Source: Marinomonas piezotolerans (GTDB lineage Bacteria > Pseudomonadota > Gammaproteobacteria > Pseudomonadales > Marinomonadaceae). Taken from it: a stretch of 51,447 nucleotides of DNA. Where the stretch lies: the NCBI RefSeq assembly GCF_003362755.1, contig NZ_QKRA01000016.1, positions 1-51,447 on the forward strand. The letters run 5' to 3'. Of the stretch, positions 18,087 through 28,002 are shown piece by piece (within the stretch, counting starts at the first letter, position 1; each line of letters begins with the position of its first letter). The notes beneath the pieces are model-generated. The model did not search any database. It had not been told where the DNA came from and was given only the letters and a program-made list of their open reading frames with translations. The position numbers were made by a program, and so were the translations under genes.

Positions 18087-18509
18087 GTGAGAGACAAAAG
18101 CTGGGAAAAATCATTGTATGAACATCAGCATGAAATGATTAAGCGTCTTGACGTTCATCGACAAAAAGACCGAACTGATCATCTTACAAAAGATGAAATC
18201 ATGGCAGTCGAGCATACCTTTCAACTTCTAGTTGCCTCTATGCTCGACTTTGCTTCCTATCTCCTTAAACATCATTATGACGTCATCATAGAACGACGAG
18301 AGCAAGTTCTAGATAGTTTACTCGAGCATAAAGACGTCACGCATGAACAAGGCGAACAAATTCGAGTACTCGTCGAACTGCGTCAAAGGATACTCTTTGA
18401 TTATCTAAACGAAAACTTCGAGGAGCTTTCTAAAGCATTATCATTGCGACGCTATAGTTTAGTCGAAGTCCTCACCCAAGAGTGGACAAAACGCTTAGAT
18501 AGTCTATGA
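18087..18509 (+). CDS. HepT-like (DUF86/HEPN) protein lacking the catalytic His
   Basis: A 140-residue all-helical protein. Its layout resembles HepT-type HEPN toxins: a helix AVEHTFQLLVASMLDFASYLLK, then a C-terminal helix pair around R99. HepT RNases carry R-x4-6-H (typically RNxLVHDY). Here the corresponding string is RQRILFDY, with F104 where histidine is expected. If the assignment is right, ribonuclease activity is probably lost. No MNT-type nucleotidyltransferase antitoxin gene lies beside it. TTAGGAG precedes the GTG by 7 nt. The family call is from memory of the pattern and is moderate. Confidence 0.6.
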   Translation: MRDKSWEKSLYEHQHEMIKRLDVHRQKDRTDHLTKDEIMAVEHTFQLLVASMLDFASYLLKHHYDVIIERREQVLDSLLEHKDVTHEQGEQIRVLVELRQRILFDYLNENFEELSKALSLRRYSLVEVLTQEWTKRLDSL

Positions 18510-18533
18510 ATGATCCGGCTACGCCGAACGATT

Positions 18534-19460
18534 TTAGGGCGCTCCCTTCGTCGCGGCATCTATATCTTCTGACGTCATTCCAAGTAGATAAAGTATGCCG
18601 TCTAATCCCATATTATTCATTGGACAAGGCGCTTGCTGCCGAACGATTGGTTTAGCATGCAAAGCAACGCCAAGTGCCGCGTCATTCAGCATTAGTAAGT
18701 CGTTAGCACCATCACCGCAAGCGATGGTCTGACTTGCTTCAACGCCGTACTGCTTCGACAAAGTCGCCAGCAGATGCTGCTTACGCTTGGCATCGACAAT
18801 TGGCCCTACGTGCTTCCCCGTAAGTACGCCATCAACAATCTCCAAAACATTAGCATGCACTTCGGTCATGCCATAATCTTGGCAAACTCGGTCAGCAAAG
18901 TAAGTAAAGCCACCCGATAAGATCGCCGTTTTCCACCCCAACGCGTGAAGACCTTTCATAGCACGCTCAATACCATCCATATGTACAATTCGCTCATACA
19001 CTGAATCCATCACGGTACTACTCAAGCCATTTAAGAGCGATAGTCGCTGCACAAAGCTCTCAGTAAAATCTATCTCACCCCGCATTGCGCTCGCAGTAAT
19101 GGCCGAAATTTGCTCGCCGATGCCCATTTCGACAGCTAACTCATCCATAACTTCCGCTTTTATTAGCGTCGAATCCATATCAAATACCGCCAAACCACCT
19201 TTTTCAGGTACCAATGTGGTAATCTGAAAGATGTGATCAACCCCTGTCGCATCAGCTCGCTCTAACAGCTCTCTGCGTAGCACTTCATGTTTACCGAGCT
19301 CAATAGGAGTGCTAATGTCATAGCGAATTGCACTGATCCGATCATTACTATTCGTTAATGACTTTCGAGTTGTCGCAATTTGATGCTCAGTTAACCAAGT
19401 GTAAAATTCAGATTCATGTGCGGACGTTACGTCGCCAATTAAAGTGATGGAAGCAGACAT
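18534..19460 (-). CDS. serB: Phosphoserine phosphatase
   Basis: Last enzyme of serine synthesis, hydrolysing O-phosphoserine. The HAD motifs are complete: the nucleophile DMDST (D94, D96), ILSGGF, the lysine in the VDAKRKQHLL region, and GDGANDLLML. An N-terminal segment of about 80 residues resembles the ACT-like domain of longer SerB proteins. GGAG lies 5 nt before the ATG. It is convergent with the HepT-like gene and divergent from the AhpA-like gene, an arrangement often seen around serB. Confidence 0.95.
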   Translation of the reverse strand: MSASITLIGDVTSAHESEFYTWLTEHQIATTRKSLTNSNDRISAIRYDISTPIELGKHEVLRRELLERADATGVDHIFQITTLVPEKGGLAVFDMDSTLIKAEVMDELAVEMGIGEQISAITASAMRGEIDFTESFVQRLSLLNGLSSTVMDSVYERIVHMDGIERAMKGLHALGWKTAILSGGFTYFADRVCQDYGMTEVHANVLEIVDGVLTGKHVGPIVDAKRKQHLLATLSKQYGVEASQTIACGDGANDLLMLNDAALGVALHAKPIVRQQAPCPMNNMGLDGILYLLGMTSEDIDAATKGAP

Positions 19461-19625
19461 AGAAACTCCTATTGATGGGGGGCTAACTATATCAAATCCC
19501 CGTACAGACGCTAACCTTCACTTATCATTAAAGAAAATGCTGTACGCTCCGACAAACTAACGAGCTTTCTATAAATTTTTATTACAATCAACAAGATAAT
19601 CAAAACTAGACAAGTCAGGACGTCG

Positions 19626-21059
19626 ATGGACACTGTAAAAAAAATCTCTGCTGGCTATTATCGGGCACTAAAAAAATGTTCCTCCGCAAGCATTGTGGTT
19701 ACAACATATGTGGCATTGATGATCCTTACATTAGCTACGGTATGGTTTTCAGTCACCTCTTCGGTCAATAACTATTTGAATCAACAAACGGATGTTTTAG
19801 GCAGTAGCCTAGCAACGCAAGCGGCGTTTAACGCAACACAATCTATATTAACCAATGACTTGCTCAGCTTAAATGTGCTGCTTAATCGCCTGGTCGTAAG
19901 CGATAACATTTTGAGCGCTCGCGTTTACAATAAAAAAGACGAGCGCTTAGCAGAGGCTAGTCGGAACGGTGCGCAGACGACCGAAGGTGAAATTCGGCCG
20001 AATGATCAGCATCGAGTATACAGCTCCCCTATTCGCTTTAGAGATGAAATAGTCGGCCATGTGCTCATCACTCTCGACAAGGCAGGGGCCCAAAGCACTC
20101 AGACTCACATCAGTAACCTTTTAATTGGACTTGGGATATTTCTAACGGCTATCACTGGGTTAATCTTACTTCTAGTAATTCGGCGATTATTTTACCCAAT
20201 TTCAATGATCAGCGATGCGCTCGAAGCATTTAACAACGGAACAGACAATGCACCGTTACCAAAAAGAACATACCGAGAAGCAAGTGAACTTGCGGCACAA
20301 GTAAAATCCTTACAGGCACTAGAACTACCAGCTCCAATAAAAGCACCCACTGCATCTCAGGAAAATGTAGCGTCAACAATAGAAGACGAACAATTTGAAA
20401 TAGATTTTGAACAAATTATTCTTGAATCCGAGCGCGAATCCTGCGCCTTATATATACAGCTAGACCATCTAAATGAATGGCGGGAATCAATGCAGCCTCT
20501 GCAGGTTGCCAACTTGCTAACTCCTATTTATCGCTCCATATTCTTGTCAGCGGAGCATTTCTACGGGCAAGTTCACCAACACGAAGGTGACAATGTAGTC
20601 ATTTTGTTTCAAGCCAAAAATAGCGGCGATAACCTTTATATGGATGCCGCTTGTTGTGCTGAATTAGTAAAACATTTACTAGAAAGAATTTCTCATTCTT
20701 CCCTATATGAGGGGGTTCCAGACATTCGATATCATTTGGGACTGCATAAAGGCTGTGAGCAAACCTCCAAGATGTTTGAAGAGAACCAATTTGATGCCAA
20801 CCAAGTGGAGCATCTCATCAACGATGCAAAAGCACTCTCTCAGTCTCAAACATGTAATCAGTTGGTGATAGGGGAAGACATCATCACATTACCTGAAATA
20901 CAAAATCGAATTATCTTAAGCCTACCTGAGATCATTGAGTTGGGGAATGATGAAGAACACCTCGCCTATACAGTAAAAGATTTATCGGAGAAATACCGCC
21001 AGCGTGTTTTAAGCCTATTGAATGATATAGAGCTAGAAGAAACACAACCTCACTCTTAA
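19626..21059 (+). CDS. AhpA-like membrane protein with degenerate cyclase domain
   Basis: The order is a membrane helix (about 22-44), an extracytoplasmic region, a second membrane helix (about 164-186), a HAMP-like stretch (187-230), a linker, and a domain (about 270-440) resembling class III nucleotide cyclases. In that domain ALYIQLDHLNEW aligns with the first metal-binding Asp strand, but Gln278 replaces the Asp, while GDNVVILF keeps the second. Cyclase activity is therefore unlikely. Proteins of this layout (AhpA) sit next to serB in Vibrio and Pseudomonas. AGGA lies 5 nt before the ATG. Its role is unknown; a signalling input is inferred. Confidence 0.7.
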   Translation: MDTVKKISAGYYRALKKCSSASIVVTTYVALMILTLATVWFSVTSSVNNYLNQQTDVLGSSLATQAAFNATQSILTNDLLSLNVLLNRLVVSDNILSARVYNKKDERLAEASRNGAQTTEGEIRPNDQHRVYSSPIRFRDEIVGHVLITLDKAGAQSTQTHISNLLIGLGIFLTAITGLILLLVIRRLFYPISMISDALEAFNNGTDNAPLPKRTYREASELAAQVKSLQALELPAPIKAPTASQENVASTIEDEQFEIDFEQIILESERESCALYIQLDHLNEWRESMQPLQVANLLTPIYRSIFLSAEHFYGQVHQHEGDNVVILFQAKNSGDNLYMDAACCAELVKHLLERISHSSLYEGVPDIRYHLGLHKGCEQTSKMFEENQFDANQVEHLINDAKALSQSQTCNQLVIGEDIITLPEIQNRIILSLPEIIELGNDEEHLAYTVKDLSEKYRQRVLSLLNDIELEETQPHS

Positions 21060-21082
21060 GTAAATCCAAAAACACTAGACAC

Positions 21083-21140
21083 AAAAAAACCGCTGTTGAA
21101 ATGATGCCATTTATACTGGCACCCTAAATAGCGGCTTTTT
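21083..21140 (-). terminator. Branched terminator between rpoS and AhpA-like gene
   Basis: CCGCT and AGCGG, flanked by A and T runs, enclose an inner hairpin (TGCCA...TGGCA). It works for rpoS on the minus strand and could also end the convergent plus-strand gene. Confidence 0.7.
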
Positions 21141-21159
21141 GGGCAGTCAATAACGTGTG

Positions 21160-22146
21160 TTAGTGATCTAAATTAATCACATCTTCTAGAGAAAGGCCCT
21201 TGTTCTGCAATAGAATGCGAAGCTTTCTAAGCGCCTCAACTTGAATCTGGCGTACTCGTTCACGTGTCAAACCGATTTCCGCACCTACATCTTCTAGGGT
21301 ACTCGGTTCGTATCCACGTAGCCCAAATCGCCGTGCGATAACTTCTCGCTGTTTATCATTTAATTCATCGAGTAAATGCTCGATGCTTTGATGCACATCG
21401 CCATCTTGTCTATCCGCTTCTGGCCCAGCATGCTGAGTATCCGCCAATACTTCAACAAGACTTTTGTCATTATCTAAGCCACCAACTGGAGAGTCGATTG
21501 AACTGATGCGCTCATTTAAGCTAAGCATTTTCTGGACATCCGCCACTGGACGGTCCAGCATATCCGCTATTTCTTCCGCGCTTGGTTCGTGATCAAGCTT
21601 CTGAGTTAATTCCCTCGCAGCACGCAAATAAACATTTAGCTCTTTTACAACGTGAATAGGGAGACGGATTGTTCTGGTTTGGTTCATGATGGCACGTTCA
21701 ATTGTTTGACGTATCCACCATGTCGCATAAGTTGAAAAGCGGAAACCACGCTCTGGGTCAAACTTCTCCACAGCTCTGATAAGACCTAAATTACCCTCTT
21801 CAATCAGATCTAAAAGCGAAAGACCTCGGTTTAGATAGCGCCGTGAAATTTTCACAACTAAACGAAGGTTGCTCTCAATCATACGTTTTCGGGCAGCCTC
21901 ATCACCTTTAAGCGCTAATCGAGCGAAGTAAACCTCCTCTTCAGCGGTCAACAGCGGTGAAAATCCAATTTCACTTAAATAGAGTTGGGTCACATCGAGT
22001 GACTTGGTATCACTTTCTGCATAACGAGCGCTAACTGCTGATTCAAATTCTTCATCAGAAACGTCTTCATCAACGCTCTCGAAATCAAAATCACCAGCGC
22101 TTTGTAGCAATTCTTCGCTTACTTTATCCGTGTCTACTGATTTCAT
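21160..22146 (-). CDS. rpoS: RNA polymerase sigma factor RpoS
   Basis: Stationary-phase and general stress sigma factor. Region 1.2 is [20 protein letters not shown], region 2 contains [20 protein letters not shown] and [16 protein letters not shown], and region 4 ends with [18 protein letters not shown] [15 protein letters not shown]. The 328-residue length is that of RpoS rather than RpoD. GGAGGG stands 4 nt before the ATG. It follows nlpD, as in most gammaproteobacteria, where the main rpoS promoter lies inside nlpD. The fdxA or mutS neighbour often found downstream is absent. Confidence 0.97.
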   Translation of the reverse strand: MKSVDTDKVSEELLQSAGDFDFESVDEDVSDEEFESAVSARYAESDTKSLDVTQLYLSEIGFSPLLTAEEEVYFARLALKGDEAARKRMIESNLRLVVKISRRYLNRGLSLLDLIEEGNLGLIRAVEKFDPERGFRFSTYATWWIRQTIERAIMNQTRTIRLPIHVVKELNVYLRAARELTQKLDHEPSAEEIADMLDRPVADVQKMLSLNERISSIDSPVGGLDNDKSLVEVLADTQHAGPEADRQDGDVHQSIEHLLDELNDKQREVIARRFGLRGYEPSTLEDVGAEIGLTRERVRQIQVEALRKLRILLQNKGLSLEDVINLDH

Positions 22147-22176
22147 ATCACCCTCCTGAATCCCAAATTATGATTA

Positions 22177-23046
22177 TTATTGTTTGGGTAGTACTTTAAG
22201 TGGATCGATCGGTCGGCCATCTCGTCGCACTTCAAAATGCAACAGCGGTCGTTCAGCACCTTTGCCTCCAATAACCGCTAATGAATCTCCAACCCGAACG
22301 GTCTGTTTTTCCTTAACCAAAATTCGTTCGTTGTACGCATAGGCACTTAGGTAAACATCATTGTGTTTTACAATCACTAAATTGCCATAACCAATCAAAC
22401 CGTTTCCTGCATAGACGACCACACCATCCGCAGCGGCTTTTACATGCTCTGCATCTTGGCCTTTAATATCTATACCTTTACTACTTACGCCTGCATTTGA
22501 AAAGCTTTTTGTCACAGCGCCTGATACTGGCCACCGCCAATCTGATACTTTTTTAACAGGAGCCTTTACAGTCGACACAACCTTTGGAGATGAGTTCACT
22601 TTTGGTGTCGTCTTTTTTGTCACAGCTTTGCTTACAGGCGCAGATACTTTCTTTTTAGTCTCTGGCTCATCTTTGATCGTCGCGGGCGCAGCTTTGGCTA
22701 ACTGTTTTGCGCTCCCCTTTAATCGAATCTTTTGATTTGGGTAAATCACATAGGGAGGCTCAATCCCATTAATTTCAGCAACTGTTCGGTAATCAAGCCC
22801 GTAAGAAAAAGCAATAGAAAACAATGTATCACCAGATGCAACGCGATGTATATTAGTCGAAGGTATAGTCTGTACCACCGCACTGTTGGCATGATAATCA
22901 AAAGGGTCTTGGTCAGCGTAGTGAAAGCTATCGTAGGCACAGCCAGTCAACACTAGACACACAAAAGCCGCACCACTGACGTTTGATGTCAGTAATCGAG
23001 TAGAACCTTTTACTCGCTTCAACAGCTCAATTGTCATCATGCTCAC
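22177..23046 (-). CDS. nlpD: NlpD, murein hydrolase activator lipoprotein
   Basis: Outer-membrane lipoprotein of the divisome that activates amidases such as AmiC. The lipobox LTGC puts the lipidated cysteine at residue 36. A LysM domain (about 65-108, HRVASGDTLFSIAFSYGL) is followed by a Lys/Pro-rich linker and a LytM/M23 domain (about 170-285). The catalytic metal ligands are lost: SKGIDIKG replaces H-x3-D and LLHFEV replaces HLHYE. As in E. coli NlpD it should be an activator, not a hydrolase. The start is uncertain: GTG 23046 or either ATG of the pair at 23040/23037. Confidence 0.93.
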   Translation of the reverse strand: MSMMTIELLKRVKGSTRLLTSNVSGAAFVCLVLTGCAYDSFHYADQDPFDYHANSAVVQTIPSTNIHRVASGDTLFSIAFSYGLDYRTVAEINGIEPPYVIYPNQKIRLKGSAKQLAKAAPATIKDEPETKKKVSAPVSKAVTKKTTPKVNSSPKVVSTVKAPVKKVSDWRWPVSGAVTKSFSNAGVSSKGIDIKGQDAEHVKAAADGVVVYAGNGLIGYGNLVIVKHNDVYLSAYAYNERILVKEKQTVRVGDSLAVIGGKGAERPLLHFEVRRDGRPIDPLKVLPKQ

Positions 23047-23061
23047 TAATCAAAATTACAT

Positions 23062-24000
23062 TCAAAGGGCATCATTTGTTTTTAAGTTTACTTTTTGTAA
23101 TGAGATGTAATGCATCAGAATCACCAGCACCGCACCCATCAAAAATAGTATCAATGGAATAACTAAACTATCGGCCACATCAAAATTAGCGATATTCCAT
23201 GGCATCATCAATTGTTCTTGCGCTGGCAAGCGCTTATCCCCTACATCAATGTAAGTGACAACCTCCTTCCAGGGCCACACTTTAACCAGCGCTCCTAACA
23301 TCACACCAGTAAGCAGGGCCAGAGTAAGTGATTTGGCGTTTCGGAGCAGCCAATTAAGCAGCTTTGAAAAACTCAAGAGTCCTGTTAACGCCCCCACTGC
23401 GAACACGCAAATAACAACAACATCAAATGACTTTACCGCCTCCATCACATACCCATACATTCCCATAATCAGTAATAGAAAACTCCCCGAAACACCAGGT
23501 AAGATCATGGCGCATATTGCAATCATTCCAGCTAAGAACACCATCAAAAGACTAATATTCACTTGGGTTGGTACTAATATTGATAACGCTGCGCCAACTA
23601 TGATCCCTACAGTAAGAGCAGCACCATGACGCAAGGAAAATCTATCAATATCACATATCAGGATGTATGCAGAAGCGAGGATCAAACCAAAAAAGAAACT
23701 CCAAAGCCAAACTGGATAAGACACCAACAGCTCAGTGACAATATGTGCAATACCAAAGATACTTGAGACAATACCTAGCAATAACGTCACTAAAAAAGTG
23801 CCATCGAAATGCTGCCAAAGTCCTTTAAAATCACCTTTGAGTAGCATTCTAATACTGCTCAAATTGACTCCACTTAAAGCCGAAATTAATCGATCATATA
23901 TCCCTACGATAAAGGCTATAGTGCCCCCAGAAACCCCTGGCACCACATCTGCGGCGCCCATCAAAGCGCCACTTAAATATATCTTTAGCCATTTAGGCAT
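23062..24000 (-). CDS. DUF368 protein, probable undecaprenyl-phosphate translocase
   Basis: A 312-residue polytopic membrane protein with two inverted repeats, each opening with the DUF368 motif PGVSGG/PGVSGS (ADVVPGVSGGTIAF near residue 20; ILPGVSGSFLLLI near 165). DUF368 proteins (PopT) have been reported as one of two families that return undecaprenyl phosphate across the membrane for wall and envelope polymer synthesis. Here it sits between pcm (8-bp overlap) and nlpD, a cell-wall gene, which agrees with an envelope role. Function is by family only. Confidence 0.88.
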   Translation of the reverse strand: MPKWLKIYLSGALMGAADVVPGVSGGTIAFIVGIYDRLISALSGVNLSSIRMLLKGDFKGLWQHFDGTFLVTLLLGIVSSIFGIAHIVTELLVSYPVWLWSFFFGLILASAYILICDIDRFSLRHGAALTVGIIVGAALSILVPTQVNISLLMVFLAGMIAICAMILPGVSGSFLLLIMGMYGYVMEAVKSFDVVVICVFAVGALTGLLSFSKLLNWLLRNAKSLTLALLTGVMLGALVKVWPWKEVVTYIDVGDKRLPAQEQLMMPWNIANFDVADSLVIPLILFLMGAVLVILMHYISLQKVNLKTNDAL

Positions 24001-24655
24001 CTATCTTTCCTTCTAATAGCGGTACAAACTGGGCTGGAGCTGCCTCTAGCCTCTTCCACTTGCTACCCACGCGACGCCAACACCCAATTGTTGGCACATC
24101 ATCTGCAATAGGCATGATTAAAATCCCACCTTCTTTTAACATATCGGTCAGCGCGGCAGGGACTTTACTCGCCATTGCAGTAACAATAATGGCGTCCATT
24201 TGTATTTTCTGAGGCCAACCTAAATGGCCATCTCCATGTAAAAACTCAACATTTTTGATCGACATACTTTTTAATCTAGCTTGAGCTTGGACATAAAGAC
24301 TCTTTTGTCGTTCAATCGTATGCACCTTGTTAAAAAAATGCGCCAGCAGACAGGTCTGGTATCCGGATCCAGTGCCGACTTCCAAGACACGACCAAGCCG
24401 AGCATACTGCAATAACCACTGGGTCATAATAGCAACGGTTGAAGGCTGACTGATCGTTTGATTGCGCCCAATAGGCAATGGCGTTGGGCTGTACGCTAGG
24501 TGAGAAAAGGCAGGCTCAACAAACTCATGGCGCGGTAGCGTCGCCATCAACTCTAATAATGACTCTTCATATACACCTTGCGCTTGCAGATGCTGAATCA
24601 TTTGCTTAGAACGCGCCTGCGTTCGCTTTAGTAACTCATCTAATGCTGCACTCAT
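23993..24655 (-). CDS. pcm: Protein-L-isoaspartate O-methyltransferase
   Basis: Repairs damaged proteins by methylating L-isoaspartyl residues with S-adenosylmethionine. The SAM-binding motif I is LEVGTGSGYQT. The family's pre-motif loop PLPIGRNQTISQPSTVAIMT is present near residue 75, and the post-motif DAIIVTAMASKVPAAL follows. At 220 residues it is the usual length. Its ATG overlaps the surE stop by 4 bp and its 3' end overlaps the DUF368 gene by 8 bp. The surE-pcm-nlpD-rpoS order is conserved widely. Confidence 0.95.
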   Translation of the reverse strand: MSAALDELLKRTQARSKQMIQHLQAQGVYEESLLELMATLPRHEFVEPAFSHLAYSPTPLPIGRNQTISQPSTVAIMTQWLLQYARLGRVLEVGTGSGYQTCLLAHFFNKVHTIERQKSLYVQAQARLKSMSIKNVEFLHGDGHLGWPQKIQMDAIIVTAMASKVPAALTDMLKEGGILIMPIADDVPTIGCWRRVGSKWKRLEAAPAQFVPLLEGKIDA

Positions 24656-25398
24656 AGTACGGTATCATTAACCCACTGACTTAACTGATTGATAACTGAG
24701 TGACAAGTCATATCCGTATGAATCGGAGTCACGGATACATACCCCTGCGATACGGCATAAAAATCGGTATCCTCCGCGACATCATGAGGCTCTGATAGCG
24801 CTCCAATCCAGTAGCTTTCAATCCCTCTGGGGTGATTAGCTGGTATCGCGGGATGTGCCTGATGACGATACCCTAAACGCGTTACCTTAATACCTTTTAT
24901 CTGATCTAAAGGCAGGTCAGGAACATTGACGTTTAATAAAATTTTAGGGGGCAAGCTGAGCGTATGAGAGTCCACTAATAATCGCTCTACTATCGATGCA
25001 GCGGTGTCAAAATGCCTAGTACCGACAAGAGAAACGGCAAGCGCTGGCCGTCCCAAATGGCGAGCTTCCATCGCTGCTGCCACCGTGCCAGAATAAATAA
25101 CATCATCCCCTAAATTCGCACCGTGATTAATACCTGACACGACGATATCAAATTTGCCATCGATCACCTCTGAAACAGCGAGGTTTACACAATCTGTCGG
25201 CGTACCATCAACCTTATATTCATTAGAGCGAACTTGGGTGGGTCTCAGTGGTCGGGTCAATGTTAAAGAATTGCTGGCACCACTGCGGTCTCGATCAGGC
25301 GCAACCAATATGCATTGATATGTACGCCTTAGCGTTTTCGCTAATGTTTGAATACCTTCTGCATCCAAACCATCATCATTCGCTAGTAGTATTTTCAT
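24652..25398 (-). CDS. surE: 5'/3'-nucleotidase SurE
   Basis: Metal-dependent phosphatase of nucleoside monophosphates linked to stationary-phase survival. The N-terminal metal site LLANDDG (D8, D9), the SGASNSLTL loop and SGINHGANLGDDVIYSGTV are all present. The start [10 protein letters not shown] at 25398 is the family's standard start and gives 248 residues. A longer frame reaches back to 25464 but only runs through truD. It overlaps the 3' end of truD by 23 bp and pcm by 4 bp. Confidence 0.95.
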   Translation of the reverse strand: MKILLANDDGLDAEGIQTLAKTLRRTYQCILVAPDRDRSGASNSLTLTRPLRPTQVRSNEYKVDGTPTDCVNLAVSEVIDGKFDIVVSGINHGANLGDDVIYSGTVAAAMEARHLGRPALAVSLVGTRHFDTAASIVERLLVDSHTLSLPPKILLNVNVPDLPLDQIKGIKVTRLGYRHQAHPAIPANHPRGIESYWIGALSEPHDVAEDTDFYAVSQGYVSVTPIHTDMTCHSVINQLSQWVNDTVL

Positions 25399-26470
25399 AG
25401 TGTCTATCTTGGGATCGGTCATGGATAATAAATAGTTCTCGCAACACGCTGGTTGCAAAAGCACCTTTGGGCAGCTCGAATTGTATAACTAATTGGTCTG
25501 GCTCGGTGTTAGATGTTAGCAATTCCCAGGCCATGTTTTCAGGCGTTAAACGTGTTGGACGACTGTCCCTCGCAAAATCATAAGTGATCAAACCGGATAA
25601 TAACTCTGCTTCAGGCTTATAAATTATTTCCATTTGAGCCGCTCGCTCCGAATTTGTCCCCATTAGCCAGCCGTCACTAATCAATGGTAGTACTGGCGAA
25701 ATATGACCAAGCCTATGACGATGAATAATTGGAAGCGTAAGCGCCTTAACGCGGAAAGACTGAGTGCCATCTTGTGGCTGAGCGATATCGCCAACACGCA
25801 GTATGTCCCAACTACCATCCGCAACAAAATGCGATAACGCTTCGTTAAAAAACCATGAACGGATGGCAGATAACCAAAACGACTGTGTTTTTTGAAGCTT
25901 ATGCTTACCTTTTCGGCCCGGCATAACCATCTTCCGTCCATTAACCAAGTTATTTCCAGCGATGCCAAAACGCTGCTCACCGTAATAATTGGGTACCCCA
26001 AACCTCTGAATCAAAGCAAGACGCTGCTCTATGTCATTTCTATCACCAGCAATATTCCGTAATCGAAGACTAAAACGATTACCTAAATGCCCGCCCATTC
26101 GTAATTTTTTGCTATGACGCACTTGCGCTAAAATTCGCACCACTTCTGGAGCTCGAAAGACACTCTCGATACCCGATAAATCCGGTGCATGACCAATAAT
26201 ATGCAGGCAAAACCATTGCCGAGTACAGGCATGACGATCTTTCACGCCAGCATAGCTCACTTTATTCGGTGAAAGGTTCGCCGCCATTGCAAGTCGTTTG
26301 GCCAGAAAATCGGTATTTACACCCTGTTTTTCAATCCAAACATAAACGAATTCGCCTTTGCCATCTGGCTCAAACCCTAACTTTTCTTCCACCAAAAAGT
26401 CGCTTACCACAGTTTTTAAATCTGCCGCGACTGTGGGAGCAGTCCAAGCATAATTCCAATCGGTGTTCAT
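25376..26470 (-). CDS. truD: tRNA pseudouridine(13) synthase TruD
   Basis: Makes pseudouridine at position 13 of tRNA-Glu. The catalytic aspartate is D78 in [15 protein letters not shown], the defining motif, and NYYGEQRFG follows in the insertion-bearing catalytic domain. The 364-residue length is a little above E. coli TruD. It overlaps ispF by 4 bp (ATGA) at the start and surE by 23 bp at the end, within a tightly packed operon. Confidence 0.94.
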   Translation of the reverse strand: MNTDWNYAWTAPTVAADLKTVVSDFLVEEKLGFEPDGKGEFVYVWIEKQGVNTDFLAKRLAMAANLSPNKVSYAGVKDRHACTRQWFCLHIIGHAPDLSGIESVFRAPEVVRILAQVRHSKKLRMGGHLGNRFSLRLRNIAGDRNDIEQRLALIQRFGVPNYYGEQRFGIAGNNLVNGRKMVMPGRKGKHKLQKTQSFWLSAIRSWFFNEALSHFVADGSWDILRVGDIAQPQDGTQSFRVKALTLPIIHRHRLGHISPVLPLISDGWLMGTNSERAAQMEIIYKPEAELLSGLITYDFARDSRPTRLTPENMAWELLTSNTEPDQLVIQFELPKGAFATSVLRELFIIHDRSQDRHYENTTSE

Positions 26471-26958
26471 GACGCTTCTCGATACAACAACGCCACGGCC
26501 TCAACTGCGATCCCTTCTTTACGCCCCGTAAAGCCTAGCTTTTCAGTAGTGGTCGCTTTCACGTTAGTAGCACTGAGTTCTATTTCTAAATCCGCGGCAA
26601 TATTACTTCGCATGTCGTCTATATGAGGACGCATTTTTGGAGCTTGAGCCATAATAGTGACGTCTATATTCGCGACTAACCAACCAAGTTTTTGCACTTC
26701 AGCAAATGCGGAACGCAAGAGCTCACGACTATCTGCACCAGCAAATTCGGCATCGGTGTCAGGAAAATGCTTACCAATATCACCTAGCGCCGCAGCGCCA
26801 AGCAGGGCATCCGTTAATGCGTGAAGCACAACATCTCCATCAGAGTGCGCAATCAACCCTTTTTCATAAGGGATCCGAACTCCTCCCATAAAGATGTGAT
26901 CACCCTCTCCAAATTTATGTACGTCAAACCCGTGACCTACTCTAAACGGTACCATCAC
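26467..26958 (-). CDS. ispF: 2-C-methyl-D-erythritol 2,4-cyclodiphosphate synthase
   Basis: Fifth step of the MEP isoprenoid pathway. Metal ligands are visible in GHGFDVH (D12, H14) and a later histidine in [24 protein letters not shown] and the C-terminal [18 protein letters not shown] motif complete the family signature. At 163 residues it is the normal length. It overlaps ispD and truD by 4 bp each, with ispD acting two steps earlier in the same pathway. Confidence 0.96.
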   Translation of the reverse strand: MMVPFRVGHGFDVHKFGEGDHIFMGGVRIPYEKGLIAHSDGDVVLHALTDALLGAAALGDIGKHFPDTDAEFAGADSRELLRSAFAEVQKLGWLVANIDVTIMAQAPKMRPHIDDMRSNIAADLEIELSATNVKATTTEKLGFTGRKEGIAVEAVALLYREAS

Positions 26959-27668
26959 TCACTCTCCTGCTGACCTTTGAATGCTTTGGATGCGAGCAGA
27001 GCCTCTGCCACTAATAAGTCGCTAGGCACTGTAATTTTAAAATTGGTTGACTCGCCTTCAACCAACGTCGGTTGCCAACCAAGCTGCTCCATAGCCGAGC
27101 TTTCATCAGTAATTTCTAGTCCTTCTTCCATGGCTGTTGACAAGCCTTCTAGTAAAGCTCCTAAAGGAAACTTTTGCGGTGTCTGCGCCTGCCAGATAAC
27201 GCTCCGATCGACCGTCCCCTGTGAACAACTGGAATCATTTGCAAGCTTTAACGTATCCTTGCTCGGAACGGCAAGCAATGCGCCAAATTCACCTTTGTGT
27301 TCAACGATTCGCGTGATAGCCGAGTGAGAAATAAGAGGTCGAGCCGCATCATGGACTAACACATCAGTGTGCCCATCAATGCCCACTGCTTGTAGCACTT
27401 GCAACCCATTAAGAACGGTATCGGCACGCTGTTTACCACCGTCATAACGAATCACTTGCGGATGCGTTGCCCATTCTGAAAGTGGCCAGTATTCATCGTC
27501 ACAGCTAACGCCGACAGCAACCCCCAGAATAGATGGATGAGTTAGAAAGCGGGCAATTGTCACATCGAGAATGGTTTGTTGGTTCAGTGTGAGGTATTGC
27601 TTTGGGATAGCACTCTGCATCCGTTTTCCAACCCCTGCGGCAGGAATAATTACCCAATATTGCGTCAT
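26955..27668 (-). CDS. ispD: 2-C-methyl-D-erythritol 4-phosphate cytidylyltransferase
   Basis: Third step of the MEP pathway, joining CTP and methylerythritol phosphate. The nucleotide-binding N-terminus [19 protein letters not shown] is canonical, followed by [12 protein letters not shown] and QTPQKFPLG. The protein is 237 residues. Its ATG shares a base with the stop codon of ftsB, and ispF overlaps its 3' end. The CTP it uses is made by PyrG, encoded upstream in the same direction. Confidence 0.96.
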   Translation of the reverse strand: MTQYWVIIPAAGVGKRMQSAIPKQYLTLNQQTILDVTIARFLTHPSILGVAVGVSCDDEYWPLSEWATHPQVIRYDGGKQRADTVLNGLQVLQAVGIDGHTDVLVHDAARPLISHSAITRIVEHKGEFGALLAVPSKDTLKLANDSSCSQGTVDRSVIWQAQTPQKFPLGALLEGLSTAMEEGLEITDESSAMEQLGWQPTLVEGESTNFKITVPSDLLVAEALLASKAFKGQQESE

Positions 27669-27946
27669 TACTTTTCTACTATCCGATAAAAGACTTCACC
27701 GTCTTTAATGTATTGAAGCTCGGCCCGAACATGCTCCTCGACGGCATCCTCCCCTTTTCGCAAATCCTTGATTTGAGCACGTAATGCTTCATTACGTACT
27801 TTCAAACGTTTATTGATCTGCTCTTGATACTCGATCTGTTTGGCCAATTCTTCTTCGCGCTTCATGCCTTGATCTCCCCAGAATGCCTGAAAAGAAAAAT
27901 ACATCGTACTACAAAGAAAAATACCAAGAAAAATGCGCAACATCAT
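27668..27946 (-). CDS. ftsB: Cell division protein FtsB
   Basis: A 92-residue bitopic divisome protein: a short cytoplasmic start, one membrane helix (about residues 3-21), then a periplasmic coiled coil (about 27-70) ending in a conserved region with VEEHVRAELQYIKDGEVFYRI. FtsB forms the FtsQLB complex that activates septal wall synthesis. The gene order eno-ftsB-ispD is conserved in gammaproteobacteria. A strong terminator sits between eno and this gene, so it probably has its own promoter in the short gap. Confidence 0.93.
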   Translation of the reverse strand: MMLRIFLGIFLCSTMYFSFQAFWGDQGMKREEELAKQIEYQEQINKRLKVRNEALRAQIKDLRKGEDAVEEHVRAELQYIKDGEVFYRIVEK

Positions 27947-28002
27947 GTTGGAATATTCAGACTCAGGACTATTGAACGCCCATTATTTCGCGAAATGACA
28001 TA

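Noticed and set aside
18510..18533. Small CGGC-TAC-GCCG hairpin between the HepT-like gene and serB as a terminator
   Set aside because: Only 4 bp of stem and a poor T-run; too weak to call.
22177..22680. NlpD as an active M23 peptidase
   Set aside because: The zinc-binding His/Asp and His-x-His motifs are replaced, so it is read as an activator.
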